This document shows, piece after piece, positions 9,303-20,791 of a DNA stretch of 64,000 bases (positions within the stretch are counted from its first letter, which is position 1; every line of letters starts with the position of its first letter). The notes under the pieces are model-generated. The model did no database searches. It saw nothing but the letters and a program-made list of their open reading frames with translations, and had not been told where the DNA came from. The position numbers and the translations under genes were made by a program. Source of the DNA: Vitellaria paradoxa (lineage: Eukaryota; Streptophyta; Magnoliopsida; Ericales; Sapotaceae); the NCBI GenBank assembly GCA_019916065.1, contig CM034243.1, positions 1,054,001-1,118,000 on the forward strand, written 5' to 3'.

Positions 9303-10000
9303 TTGTTGATTTTATTATTGTTTTTAAATTTCTTATCTACAAAGTGTTAAACATTTGATTCAAAAATTGTTTTTTTTTTTTTTTTAATTTGAAAATTTCT
9401 TGCCAACGAAACAGAGAGTAAAAAGTACAACTAGTTGCTTCGCTAGATTTTTACTCATATATATATATATATATATATTCAATTTTGCCCCAGAACATAG
9501 TTAATCTTAAATAAAATTTTAATAATTTTAATTTTAAAAAATTTATTTTAACATAAGTAATTACTATAGGTATAGTTAATAATACACGAGAAGTAATGGA
9601 AACATTTTGGGAAAAAAAATCCATACATTTTGTGTGATTTAAAACTTCAATAGGAGTGTAATTTTTATTTTTATAGCCGATATGCAAGATGCTGAGAATG
9701 AGAAAAAGATGCACAACCACTTTTTTTTAAGGATTTTATATTTTTAAAAATATTTTATTAATGTGAAATAAGAATTAAGTCATTAAACAAAGATTTTTTT
9801 TTGGGCAATTAAGAAGCTTACACATTGACCAGTAACTTTTTATTTTTAATTTTTTATTTTTTAAGGTGTTTGTGATTTTAATACTATTTTATATACTTCT
9901 CTTTAATTGATATTCAAAATAAAAAAAAAATTAAAAATATTTTACAGATAAGGTAATTAAGGATCTCTTATGCAACGTTAGGCGCAAAAAGTCTTAAGAG
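9303..10000. other. AT-rich intergenic DNA
   Basis: Poly-T near 9370-9385, a (TA)n tract near 9458-9478, no coding frames, no clear element ends. Confidence 0.5.
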
Positions 10001-10004
10001 TCTA

Positions 10005-10425
10005 TCCCTCTGTGGCAATCGAGTTGAGCCGAGTCGATCTTAACTTTAACTTATTCGAACTTGGCTCAACCTTTTTATGCTAAACTCGAGTTTTTATATA
10101 AGTTCGAGTTTAGCTCGATAAAGAAAAATTTAGATTCGAGGTCGATTTGTGAATAACTCGATTAAATCAAAACGACGTCGTTTTATTTTCAAATATTAAA
10201 AATATATAATAAAAAGATTATTAAAAATATATACATATTATTTTAGCGATTCTCCTCATGAGCTTTCGAATCGAATTTTTTTATGCTCGAACTCGAGCTC
10301 GAACTCCAATCTAAAAAAATCATAAATCAAGCTCAGTTTCAGCTCGTTTTATTCACGAACTGAGATCGAGCCAACCTTTTTTCAAGTCGAACTCGAATAG
10401 CTCGCGAATAGCTTAATTCGTTTCC
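10005..10425. repeat. GAGCTCGA-rich dispersed repeat with self-complementary ends
   Basis: Multiple copies of CGAGTT/AACTCG and GAGCTCGA words occur on both halves, for example near 10018-10150 and 10265-10400. The halves are partly inverted relative to one another, and a central ACGACGTCGT palindrome lies near 10173. This looks like a foldback-type plant repeat, probably a non-autonomous DNA transposon. No target duplication identified. Confidence 0.4.
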
Positions 10426-10429
10426 ACTC

Positions 10430-10735
10430 CTAGCATTTGGCAACAAAATTTTTAGTAAAAAATTATTAACTTTTAATTTTTGAGTGTTTGGTAAACCATC
10501 AAATTTTACCTTTTTTTTCACTTTACTATAATAATTTCTCAATTTAAAAGTTATCAAAAATTGATAAAAATTACTAAAAGTTGCTAAAAAATTTATCAAA
10601 CACCCAAAAATTATAAAAAAATTACTAAAAAATTATTACTTACTTTACCAAATATGTCAAAAAATACAACTAATAACTTTTGGCAAAAAGATGCTAAAAG
10701 TTATTAAAATTGTGTCTTCAAACATTCCTGGGTAT
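10430..10735. repeat. MITE-like inverted repeat cluster (GTGTTTGGTAAA type)
   Basis: GAGTGTTTGGTAAA at 10482 is mirrored by TTTATCAAACACCC ending at 10605, with the complementarity extending outward through AATTTTT/AAAAATT. Similar GTTTGG and CAAAAGTTA words continue to 10735, suggesting nested or overlapping MITEs. Non-coding. Confidence 0.45.
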
Positions 10736-10904
10736 GTTTGACTTTTCACCAAAAGTTATAAAAAATTAATTTACCTTTCAAACAAAAAATATATATAAAA
10801 AATTAACTTTTTATACTTTCAGTAAAATACTAGTATATATATATATTTTTTAATTTTTATGTATTTGGTAAGCACATTTTGCTAAGAAAATGTGGGAAGG
10901 GAGT

Positions 10905-11045
10905 GGATCCGGTGCACCACGGACCGTTGAATCAAACTCAGCATCCAGTGCACCACGGACCGTTAGATCAAACTTAGCACATTGACCTGAGTTTGATCCA
11001 ACGGTTCGTGGTGCACTGGATGCACCGGACCTACCACCGGTCCAG
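10905..11045. repeat. palindromic repeat built on GTGCACCACGGACCGTT
   Basis: A ~30-bp block (GTGCACCACGGACCGTT then GATCAAACT) occurs twice in direct orientation (from 10912 and 10948) and again inverted at about 10986-11025. The outer ends ATCCGGTGCA (10908) and TGCACCGGAC (11021) are also mirrored. The whole can fold into a long hairpin. It looks like a small foldback MITE with internal duplication. Confidence 0.55.
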
Positions 11046-11960
11046 AAAATGTAATTCAACATCAAAAATTGCTAATTTAATAATAAAAGCAAACTTTTAT
11101 GTGTTTGATTAGACACTGGTATTAAAAAAAACAAATCCGGTAAAAATTGAGTTTGTCCAAACAATCAAAAAATTAAAAAACTGAAAAGTAGGAAAAAATT
11201 GAACCACCAAATGCTTAGTTTCGTGCGTGGTGTTGGAGGAGAAAGAGAGATTGCAGCGTTCAGAATGAAAAACTGATGGATACATTTGGTTTCGTGATCG
11301 AAATTTAAGTATTGGATGTAGAACTTTTTAAGTAATGAAACACTTTCCTATCATTAGAGTGTGCAAAATGGAATTGAAATTAAATAATCGAATCAAATTT
11401 AATTCTAATTGGGTTTCGATTATTTTAATTATCCAAATTATATTCGGCTTCTTATCTTTACATAACTGATTGAAAAATCCAATAAATTATTTATATATAA
11501 TAAATTTAAAAAATAAAATTAGAGAGTAAATATTTATATATATAAATAAAATTTTGGTTAATATAATAACTTTAAGTTTGTAAAAAAATAAAATAAAATA
11601 ATATATTTTTATATATAATATAATTTTGATTAATTCCATTCTAACCAAAATGAAAATAAATTATTTCAATTAATTAATGCGATTCAATCCTCTACCTTTT
11701 AGTTGGATAATTCTGTTCTTTTTGTTAAGGAAGTGAAATAATTTAAACAATTTCAAAAAAATTAAAAATCGAATTAAAAACCGAACAATCACCTCTATTT
11801 GTATTTACGTCAAGTGCACTTAATTTTTCTATATTTTACCATTAGTTTTATTTTATCTTAAGTACTTTAAATTATTTTATCTGCTCTTATACTTTAAAAC
11901 TGTCCTGGTTTATCTACTTTTATCAAGTATAAATAGAATTTTTTCAAAATTACAAGAGGC
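11046..11960. other. AT-rich intergenic DNA
   Basis: No genes seen. Contains GAACCG/CGGTTC-poor, AATT-rich stretches with short mirrored words such as TAATTG/CAATTA but no clear element boundaries. Confidence 0.45.
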
Positions 11961-11961
11961 C

Positions 11962-12186
11962 TGTTACCTTTAAGGGAGAAGTAAAGAAGACAGAGAGAAT
12001 TGTATAATAGAAAAGAACTGTATTGTATTATGTATTTTACAATGGTAGAAGATGAGCCTTATATATGCATAAACTGAGACTTAAATTAAGAATGTACATA
12101 TTCAGAATATGTTAGTTACTATATATTAAATATATTTTAACATATATATATATATAATCAAATCAAATCAGGTATATATGTTAACA
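11962..12186 (-). repeat. possible solo LTR fragment, minus strand
   Basis: The span begins TGTTACC and ends GTTAACA on the plus strand. The minus strand carries TATATAAGGCTCATC followed by AATACAATACAG and a CT-rich stretch, a pattern typical of the promoter and leader of plant LTRs. No matching target duplication was found, so the ends are uncertain. Confidence 0.35.
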
Positions 12187-12187
12187 A

Positions 12188-12815
12188 TATATACGATTTT
12201 TTTTTGAAAGAATAATTAATGTTTCCGTTGTTAGCATTACGAAGCCTCCTTCATGGGCGGATGCACATAACAAAAGAGGTTAATTGATCTTATTGGAAGT
12301 AAAATTTTTATAGAAAATAGTATAATTTTTAAAATATTTTTGTACTTTTACCTTATAAAATATATTTTTTAAAATAAATTACTCTTACACTTTAAACAAT
12401 TTTTAAGTTTTGTCTCTACTGGAAACAAAATTTCTTTAAAAAATAGTATAATTTTTGAGATATTTTACCCTTATAAAATATATCTTTCAAAATAAATTAC
12501 CCCTATATCTCAAGCAATTTACAAGTTTTGCTCCCATTAGAAGTAAAATTTCTTTAGAAAATAGTATAATTTTTTAGGTATTTTTATCTTTTTACCCCTA
12601 TAAAATATATCTCTCAAAATAGATTATTCATAATTCAAATACACTGTCTTTATTTATTGACTTAACTCCACTATAACAAACTTCTTAATCCGCCGCTGCC
12701 CTCTTTGTTCTTCACATGGTGAATGTAAATTCCGACTCTCTTGCAGGCGGTGAAAAATTCTACGATAACCAAAATAGAGAGATTACCTCCACAAACAAAT
12801 AATGAGAAAATCCGC
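12188..12815. repeat. duplicated GULLO upstream flank, left copy (interrupted by hAT element)
   Basis: 12190-12251 plus 12699-12815 resembles 18278-18455 on the other side of the intact GULLO gene. Shared words include GTAAATTCCG/GCAAATTCCG, GGTGAAAAATTCTA and AGATTACCTC. The match shows the tandem duplication extended upstream of the GULLO promoter. The left copy has gained the 447-bp insert described separately. Confidence 0.75.
12252..12698. mobile_element. hAT-like non-autonomous element with internal tandem repeats
   Basis: 447 bp with terminal inverted repeats CATGGGCGGAT and ATCCGCCGCTG, a form of the common plant hAT ends. Flanking 8-bp words GCCTCCTT (12244-12251) and CCCTCTTT (12699-12706) are a diverged target duplication. 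The duplicated block near 18335 shows the uninterrupted site with a single CCCTCTTT, which proves insertion. The interior has about three ~118-bp tandem units (AAAATTTCTTTAGAAAATAG type). No transposase. Confidence 0.82.
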
Positions 12816-12819
12816 CAGT

Positions 12820-13126
12820 AATACCTCTATAATACTGGGAGAAATCATCCATTAATGAAAAGACGTCGATAGTTGGGACTATTACTATTATTACGATTAC
12901 CACCTTCACCGTGCTTGTTGAGGGATGCGTTTCATTCCCGTTCCCCTTTGACTTTCTGTGATCACCGACCAACCAAAAAAAAAAAAAAAATTGGAAGATT
13001 GATTTTTTTATTAATCTTTTATTTTAATTTTACCTTAAGCGGTCGGCGGGACTCTATATTTTTTTGAAAAAATAAGTAAATATCAAAAAATAATTTTACA
13101 TAGAAAATTAATTTTATATTATATAA
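12820..13126. other. intergenic DNA, no gene seen
   Basis: Contains a short poly-A tract (12976-12990). Weak residual similarity (GGATGCGTT) to the other side of the duplication at 18612 suggests the duplicated block may have reached about here. Confidence 0.4.
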
Positions 13127-13871
13127 GTAGCATTTGGAGTGGTAAAAAAATAAGAAAACAAAATAAAATGAGATAAAAACGTGGTTTTAGGTTAATTTTA
13201 GCATTTGATATTTCCTTTCTAAATTGTGTTTTTTAGAGTTGAACAGTAGTAAACCGTTAGAATGGTTTCTCAGATCTGTTCTAACGTCCTCATTCATTGT
13301 TCATCTCTCTTTCTCTTTCTCTGTTTTTTTTTTTTTTTTTTGAAATTGCATTTCTTGAAGATGAATAGTGATAATCCGTTAGAACGATTTATTCAAATCT
13401 GTTCTGTCTGATTCAAAAAATCTCCAGATAATAGTTCTTCTCTCTTTCCAAATCTTATCTTTTCAAGATGAACAGTGGTAAGTTTTCTCAAATCTGTTCT
13501 AACGGATTCAAAAAATCTCTAAATAATAGTTCTTTTCTCTCTAGATCTTATCTTTTTTAGATGAACAGTGATAATCCATTAGAACGGTTTTTCAAAATCT
13601 ATTCTAACAAATTCAAACGGTTTCGTGAGCTTAGGACAAAATGATATGCGTTTGAAAGCTTTCGACTCGGAAAATATAATTATCAAAAAAAATTTTTGTA
13701 CTCGGTTAATTCCCTTTTGGATTTTCTATTTTTTTTAGCGAAATATTTAAGTTTTTTGAAATTAGTAAATGTGAGAATGTGTAAATATCTAATAAAGAAT
13801 TTTAGTAATTTGTAAAAATTGTTGGAGATTTATTTTATTTTATTTTGTTTGCTGGAACACCAAACGGTGCC
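13127..13871. mobile_element. MITE-like element with four internal repeats
   Basis: The ends are mirrored: GCATTTGGAGTGG ... CAAAATAAAATGAG at left, and its approximate complement with TTTATTTTATTTTGTTTGC and CCAAACGGTGCC at right. Inside, a unit containing GATGAACAGTGATAATCC and AAATCTGTTCTAAC recurs about four times (near 13238, 13360, 13468 and 13559). No transposase. Target duplication unclear because flanks are TA-rich. Confidence 0.5.
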
Positions 13872-14124
13872 ATATATATATATATATATATATATTTCTA
13901 ATTTCATAAATAATTTCATATATTACTTATCCCTATCTATCTTTTCACGAGATTATACGTTCTTATTAATGTCTCTATAATTGGATTTTTTTTTTTTGAC
14001 AAATCTCACAAAATAAAATCAAATTACATAAAATTCACCATTTCAAACAAATTATATTAAGTTTGTCGGTTTTCAAAATTTCTTATGTCATGAACCAAAA
14101 TATGGTGAAGGAAAGAAAGATAGC
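13872..14124. other. intergenic DNA with TA microsatellite
   Basis: A (TA)n tract at about 13873-13896, then featureless AT-rich DNA. Confidence 0.4.
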
Positions 14125-14345
14125 GGGCTGAAGAGTCTGGGATTAATAGGTTCTGGGTTCGACTCATTTTAGGGGCAGTCATTCCTCTAATTGTAGAGGC
14201 CATCTAACAGCCTTCTCGGCTGATCCGATCAGCCAGGGCTTGCCTAGGCTAGTTTACCTCCTCGTGGTTCTTTACCGGCTAGAGTCACGGGACGGGTTTC
14301 ACCCAGTGCGCACCCATGGGTAGCGGTTGCGGACTTCTTCCCGAC
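14125..14345 (+). mobile_element. tRNA-derived SINE (Au-like type)
   Basis: A GC-balanced island in AT-rich DNA. It has a B-box-like GGTTCTGGGTTCGACTC near 14150, then a body ending in GGGACGGGTTTCACCC AGTGCGCACCC and GGTAGCGGTTGCGG, which I associate with plant Au-type SINEs. The 3' half is followed by TTCTTCCCG rather than a clean tail. No target duplication was established. Would be transcribed by RNA polymerase III if active. Confidence 0.55.
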
Positions 14346-14439
14346 CCCAGAAGAAAGATGCAATTAATCCGACAATATAAAGAACTACTGGCAGTAGCGA
14401 CAGCCCTTTTATTTTGGCAATTCAATGTTCTACCAGTCC

Positions 14440-14628
14440 ATCGATCACTTGAGGAAGGAAAAATTATTTCAAAAGAATGGGGAACATAAATGTTCTATAT
14501 ATCAACAAGAATTAAATATACTGATTAAGTGTGAATTAATTGAAATATTTTATATATTTATTATGGGTCCGACTAAAAACAAAGAATAATTCATCACTGG
14601 GAATTAATGAAATTTGCTAAAAGACCTT
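14440..14628 (-). other. 3' flank of the GULLO gene, duplicated
   Basis: Similar to 1230-1310 and 1735-1770 on the far side of the pseudogene, sharing AAGTGTGAATT, ATATATTTATTA-type words and GAAATTTGCTAAAAG. This is the downstream part of the duplicated unit. Confidence 0.6.
14557..14562 (-). terminator. possible polyadenylation signal for GULLO
   Basis: TTTATT on the plus strand gives AATAAA on the minus strand, about 67 bp beyond the stop codon. Distance and sequence are suitable, but plant signals are loose. Confidence 0.35.
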
Positions 14629-17164
14629 TTAGGAAGTTTTTTGGTTGAAAAAGACCTTTTTGGAAGTTAAACGAGTACAAACCCTTGCATCTTCATAGAC
14701 TTTGCCAGGTCGACATAAATAGCCCCTGCTTGGTGCACAGTGAACGTCTTGTGAGCAAATGCACAACCCTTCCAGAGCACAGCCCTCTTTCACTATGGTC
14801 ACGCCATCTCTCAATCCGAGAATTTTGTCAGACCAGTCGCTAGAGAAGAGCCCTGAGGGATCATACTTGTCTTTAACCTTCAAGAACTCTCTTGCATTCC
14901 TGTATTTGTTGATCACTCCGTCGAACGCCAGATTGCGGTTCTTGCCCCAGTGGGGGAGGCCTCCGTACTTGAACAAGCCTAGCTGCTCGACCTCCTCCAG
15001 TACGTCTTCGTAAAGCCTAGGCCTCATGGGGTCTTTGCTCCGATAATAAGTGATATCAAAATCTACGGCGTCTTCTTGTTTGCCCAAGTAAGCACTCGAG
15101 GCCTTGACATAGCGCATGAGGATTCCATTGTAGATCTCTACGCCACACATGGATTTGGGCTCCAACTCAACCAGCTTTTGTACATCCTGGATGAAGCTCT
15201 TCACTCTGGACAAGCTGATGCTGAATCCAGTTTGGTGAAAGAAGATGCCATTCACTCGAGGGTCCCATGGACAAGCCGTCAGCAGTAAGTCTTCACGACT
15301 ATTTAAGCATGATCCAGACGACTGTACCCGATTGTTATAACCAACTACCGGATACCCCGTAAAGAGGATACCTGCATCAAACAATTAAAGTTACGTTATC
15401 ATTAATTGCATCATTAATTGTATATACACACATATATATGTCTTGTTGAGCGAAAGTGAACAAATAAAATATATATATATATATAAATCCTCTACATCGA
15501 CAGGAGGTTTCGATTGATTTTTTAACAAAACATATTACCAAACCCTATTTGCTAACCACCCTTATATATATTGGTTATAAAAAATAAAAAAAAGTCTAAA
15601 AATAAAAAAAATTTGCTTCCGGAGTGCTGCCCCATTAACTAAAATTCATAAAAATTTCCAATCGGATCGTACAACTTTCCTCGGATTAGAAACATGGGTA
15701 GAGCAAGGAAAAAAAAAAATTGGAATACTAGCCACAATGATCAACATCTCCATTACCATAATGCATTCTTTTTTGCTACTGAATTAATTAAAACATATAT
15801 GGTGAATGGGATTAATTAGATTGTATCATGCACGGTTCATATGTACTTGAGCGGGAATTAACTAATTAAGGAAGTAATTACCATTGTTGGTCAATCCGTA
15901 GGCAAGGGTTTTGAGCGTTAGCGTATTAAGTCTTCCACTTCTGCATTTCCCATCAGCATCTCCTGTAGATTCTTGTATCTCCTCTATTATTGAGACCAAA
16001 CATGCATATATGCATAAACCATCATATATACATATATATATATATTTATAATTAATAAAGACAGATGTTATGTCTAAATCATTTTCATATATAATAATAG
16101 AGATCATGTAGAATTTTAAGAAATTAAGCAGAAAGATGCTAATTAACCTGAGGCTCTAATCGCTGACAGTATAAGTGAGGGTGTGGATCGGAATGCAATG
16201 AAGTTATAGAGACCGTTGCCAGACACGTTCGACGAGACTCGATCATCTTTCCGGTAGACCACCGCTCGCTGACTTGGGTACCATGTTATATCAGCAAACT
16301 CGTGTTGGTTGCCAAAGCTAGCCACTTGATCTCCCAAGTCTCTGTCACTCTTTTTTAAGTAGGTGATGGATCGCTTGAATAGGGGTTCTATTTTCAGAGT
16401 GACCTATAATAATTCATTAATTAAATACATCAACAGACAAACTGATAATATAATTTCAACATATGTAACCAGTGAAATTATATTTATATAACCTGTGAAA
16501 TAACTCCAAGAACACCGAGGGAGACTCTAGCAGCATTCAGGTCAGGATCACCATTGGAAAGGGTCCGGACCTTGGCGTAGCCCTCTTCGGGTCCAGCTGG
16601 AGTAACGATTCGGAGTTGAACCACATAATCATGGACTGAACTCCCGATGCCCCACAGAGTGCTTCCGTGGGCACCCGTTCCTAGCATGCCACCCACGGTC
16701 AAGCCCCACCAATACGGGGCAGAGGGCAGTGCTAACCCAACCCCAGCTGCATCACTGATCAACTGTCTCAGTGTCATACCACTCTCAACCCTAATGGTCA
16801 TACTGCTGCTGTCAATCTCCAGCGTACGGTTGAGATATTTGGTGCTTATAAGGAGGCCATCCTTACCGCTGCCGGGACAAACCAGCTTGGGCAAACTATG
16901 AGAGGAGCGAGTGGCTACTTTCATTTTCCTTCCTTCCTTTGTTGCCGCTGCTACTAATGAGATGAGCTCTTCTTCCGTGGTGGGGTAGGCAACCTCTGCT
17001 ACTCGGCACACACTCCTGTCGGGAAAGGCTCCATAGGCGTTTGTGATGGTGCAATTTCTATTGCTTCCCCATGAACAGTTTATGGGATCTTCGGGAGGAC
17101 TGCAATGCACCAATATCATCATTATTAGCATACATTTTAGCAAACAAAACACCTGAAACGACAT
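14629..17164 (-). CDS. GULLO: L-gulono-1,4-lactone oxidase-like protein (GULLO family)
   Basis: Four exons: 16493-17164, 16148-16403, 15882-15983 and 14629-15371, all with GT-AG introns, giving 590 residues, the usual family length. Residues 1-21 are a hydrophobic signal peptide, so a secreted or wall protein is likely. An FAD-binding domain of the PCMH type covers about 50-225, with [13 protein letters not shown] at 157-169. The C-terminal sugar-lactone oxidase (ALO) domain ends with Cys-rich sequence, and the HWGK motif is at 484-487. Family members oxidise L-gulono-1,4-lactone towards ascorbate; activity of plant members is low or varied, so the substrate is not certain. The start ATG is the first in frame before the signal peptide. 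The last ~10 residues ([10 protein letters not shown]) extend beyond the paralogue's end and arise from a small local duplication. Introns 1-3 are short and TA-rich. Confidence 0.93.
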
Positions 17165-17239
17165 GCCTTTTTATTTTTATTTTTGGATCAATGAATTTGT
17201 TAGTCTTTTGGTCTTGGTGTAATACAACGGGCTGCAATA

Positions 17240-17262
17240 CATATATATATAAATATATAGTT
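17240..17262 (-). promoter_or_regulatory. TATA-rich element upstream of GULLO
   Basis: The minus strand reads CTATATATTTATATATATATG about 80-95 bp before the start codon, a suitable distance for a TATA box and short leader. It could equally be a simple TA repeat. Confidence 0.4.
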
Positions 17263-17334
17263 GACTATAAGTTCCGGTCTTAAACTCCCAGCAGGTTGTA
17301 CCTTGCAGAAGGCTCTTGCCGCCTACAATAAGGC

Positions 17335-18040
17335 TACATTTGTTTGGGGGTATAAAAAATAAGGATAAGCAATACTATGTTCATTAGCAATGATGTAATG
17401 TGATGGATGGAAGATAAGTAATATCATGATATGATAGAAGATAAGTAATATTATATTTAGTGTATATAAAAGAAACTGATATAAATAATGAGATAAGTAC
17501 TTGAAATGATTTTATTATTCGTATAATAAAATCAATATTATCAATTATATTTTTATACTATCTTTATATCACGTATTTATATAATTTATTATATTAATAT
17601 TATTTTAGACATTTAATGTATAGTTGTTAAAATAATATTATTGTATAATGTAATGTATAACATATTATAGATATTATAATATATTAAATTAATACGTTAA
17701 TATATACATATATATATATATATATATATTAACTAATATTAAAATAATATTTGTGTAATTAGTATACTAAACCATATATTAAAACAATATTATAATATAA
17801 TACATTAATACATATGGATTTTATATTAAAATAATAATATAATGTAATGTCATATACGTTATAATAAATAATATAATATATAGAAGGGTGGGCAAAAGGA
17901 TTATTTTGCCTTTATCCCAAGGGATGGTACTTATTATACCACATTCTTCTTGTTTGAAGGTATTAATAATTTTCTCACTTTTTCCAACCAAATATGAAAT
18001 TAAAGTGAGTCTTACGAACATAAAGATCAATCTCAAGCTT
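17335..18040. repeat. AT-rich repeat, possible MITE upstream of GULLO
   Basis: Begins with ATTTGTTTGGGGGTATAAAAAAT and ends with a roughly complementary CTTTTTCCAACCAAATATG near 17976-17996. The middle is full of TAATATTATA words and a (TA)n run near 17705-17730. The other GULLO copy has no counterpart here. Ends are imperfect. Confidence 0.35.
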
Positions 18041-18277
18041 TAATCCCGCACAAATAAACATAGCGTAAGATTATTATAATGGATACTCTGCTTCGCTCTT
18101 TATGATAATTTAACAAGTTTCGTAAGCAACTTGGAGGAGGATTCTCTTAACCCGTGACTAATTCATGGCCATTTAGTACTTGGTACTCGACTAAAAGCCC
18201 ATTTTAACGAATTTTAAATTCTAGAAAACGATTCGATCACTTAATTAATTTTTGGTCGTGTATATATATATATATAT

Positions 18278-18455
18278 ACACGTATTTTTTGAAAGAGCAA
18301 TTAATGTACCTGTTGTTTAGCATTATTACTTACCCTCTTTCTTCCTCGCACAATGAATGCAAATTCCGTCTCTGCAGGCAGTGAAAAATTCTATGCTAAC
18401 CAAAACAGGCAGATTACCTCAACAAACAAGTAATGGCAAAACCCGCTCGCAGCTC
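18278..18455. repeat. duplicated GULLO upstream flank, right copy (empty hAT site)
   Basis: Matches 12190-12251 and 12699-12815. Here CCCTCTTT occurs once near 18335 with no insert, which defines the pre-insertion state of the hAT element in the left copy. Confidence 0.75.
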
Positions 18456-20133
18456 AGCATATATAAAACGCAACAGCACTTCCAAAATAATGACCTCATT
18501 GAAATGGATAGAATTTCCTATTTTAAAATCAAGTTGGAAGGGACACTGTATATAGACAGATATCATCATATTGATGAGCATGAGTAGACCCCCCCCCCCC
18601 AAAAAAAAAGAGGATGCGTTCCGTGTGTTCATACACACACACATATATATATATATATACATATATAAAAGTTATTAAGGTCTCTCCAAATTATGCGGGT
18701 CCAATTTTTATTTTCTATATTTGTGTCATAGTCACAAACATAAAGAAAGATTGATTGCAGGTTGCAAAACTAATTATAGGTCATAATCAGGAGGTGCAAT
18801 TCTCATATTAAAAGATTGGACCATAATATTGCAGTTACTTTTGCGTTGAAGAGTAATCTTATGACGTGCGTATATATCCTTGAGAGATTAGGGTTTTGTA
18901 ACTGTTTTCTGGTATACCTTCATTATTATATAAATTTTTTTTTCCTTGAGATTGATTGCCTTTCCTTGATGTTGTAATTAAATTCTTGTTAGTTTACCTC
19001 TCCATTATTAATATTGTGGGATCAATTGAAATTGAAGTACCATATGATCATAAATAAGATAAATAAATAAAATACTAAAATAATTAAAAATTATCTAAAT
19101 ATCTAACATTTATTAAATATTTAATGTAATTTCAAGTCTTAATTTAATGAACTCATTATTAATTATTATTAAAAAAAAAAACAGCTGTTGCATGTACAAT
19201 TAAATAATAATTTTACAAGTGTGTTAAAAGCTTATGATAATTTTACTTCATAAGAACAATATGTTAATTTGAAATAACACAAAATAATTAAGTAATGACT
19301 TCAATTTAGCGAGATTATTGAAATGTTATATAAGCTCAAATTAATAAATCATGAATGGTTTATACCGGTCACTAGTTAATTCTAATTTTTAATGGTTTTT
19401 AGTCGGGTTTTTTTTTTTTTTTGGTCAAAAACGCATTTGAGTTATAAATGGAACTACTTTTAAAATTAAATTAGAAATTTACTATTTTAATCGGCTGAGG
19501 CAATATGAATTTTAAAACATTTAATTTCTTTCCCATGTATCCCTTGAACTTAAAAAAATTTTTGAACCAATTAAGGATATTCATTTGTTCGTACCAAATA
19601 TTAATAATATCCATATAAACTAAAATTTTACTTAGAAACCAATGATAATTAGCATCTGATAAGGTTGATTATTGATAATGATTATATATATAGATAAAAA
19701 GGGGGGGAATGATATGCTATTAGTTAGAATTTTAACTTGTCATAGAAATTAAGAAGTTGTTTGAGCTAATTACTAAGATAAATAATTTATTAAAATAATT
19801 TTTTTTAATCACAAATATGCTGGCACTTTATTTTATTATATTTATCCTCGTTAAAATGGAATCCACCACTCAAAATCTTTATATTTTTATTGCAAGGGGA
19901 AAGGATAATAGGGCCCTGCAAGCCAGAAGTCCATGTCATGGTGGGCCGGAAATTCAAGCAGAATTTTTTAAAATTTTTTTTTCCGTCCAAAACATTAAAC
20001 TAATTATTGCTTCCATCAACTTCCCAAAAAATTAATAAAATAGAGAATAATAAAAATAATAAAAAAATATTGATATTTAAAAACATAAAGTCAAGACCCT
20101 TGTTAGAATGTCAATTAGAAATATTTAAATATG

Positions 20134-20184
<51 letters not shown>

Positions 20185-20791
20185 TAGATATGTTTTATAT
20201 AAAATAACATTGAGTAAAGAAATAATTTTTTGAGTTTTTCATACGTCAGTATAATTTAACTATATTATTTTATACAAAAATTTTCTAAACAATTTCATAC
20301 ATCATTATCATCTTTACTAATCAATAATTTCAAAATATTTCATTACCCTCCCAAAATTTTTGTTGCATGTATCTTTATGATAATTATTCGTTATATTTAA
20401 ATCATAGTAACATTATGTGAATAAAAATAATAAATTCATTTTAAATTTAAGAATTTGATCAAACATTTATTTACAAATTTGACCACACGTTATTATAAAT
20501 TTTTGAATTTTGAAATTACACGCCACTTAAGAGTGGAGAATTATGCAACCAATGTCATCTCCATCGCATTTTCTATCAAAGGGAATTTCTTTTCCCTCCA
20601 TCAAATTATCTAGTCTCTCCCTAAAAGAGGGAAACCCCTTTCCTTAAAAATTTTTTAATACCGAAAAGAAGTAAAAAAGTTTTCCAGTCACTTTATTCAA
20701 CTTTTTAAAAGAATTGTTCAATCGACTAACTTTTTTGTGAAGGTGCATAATTATGGCCCAAAAAATTGAAATTAGCTAAATATTAAGGGTT
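18456..20791. other. non-coding, AT-rich intergenic DNA
   Basis: Contains a C10/A9 run at 18591-18609, a TA tract at 18643-18658, a poly-T run near 19408 and a long TA microsatellite (separate entry). No coding frame with recognisable homology. No element ends recognised. Confidence 0.5.
20138..20184. repeat. (TA)n then (GTAT)n microsatellite
   Basis: About 17 TA units followed by three GTAT units. Simple repeat. Confidence 0.9.
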
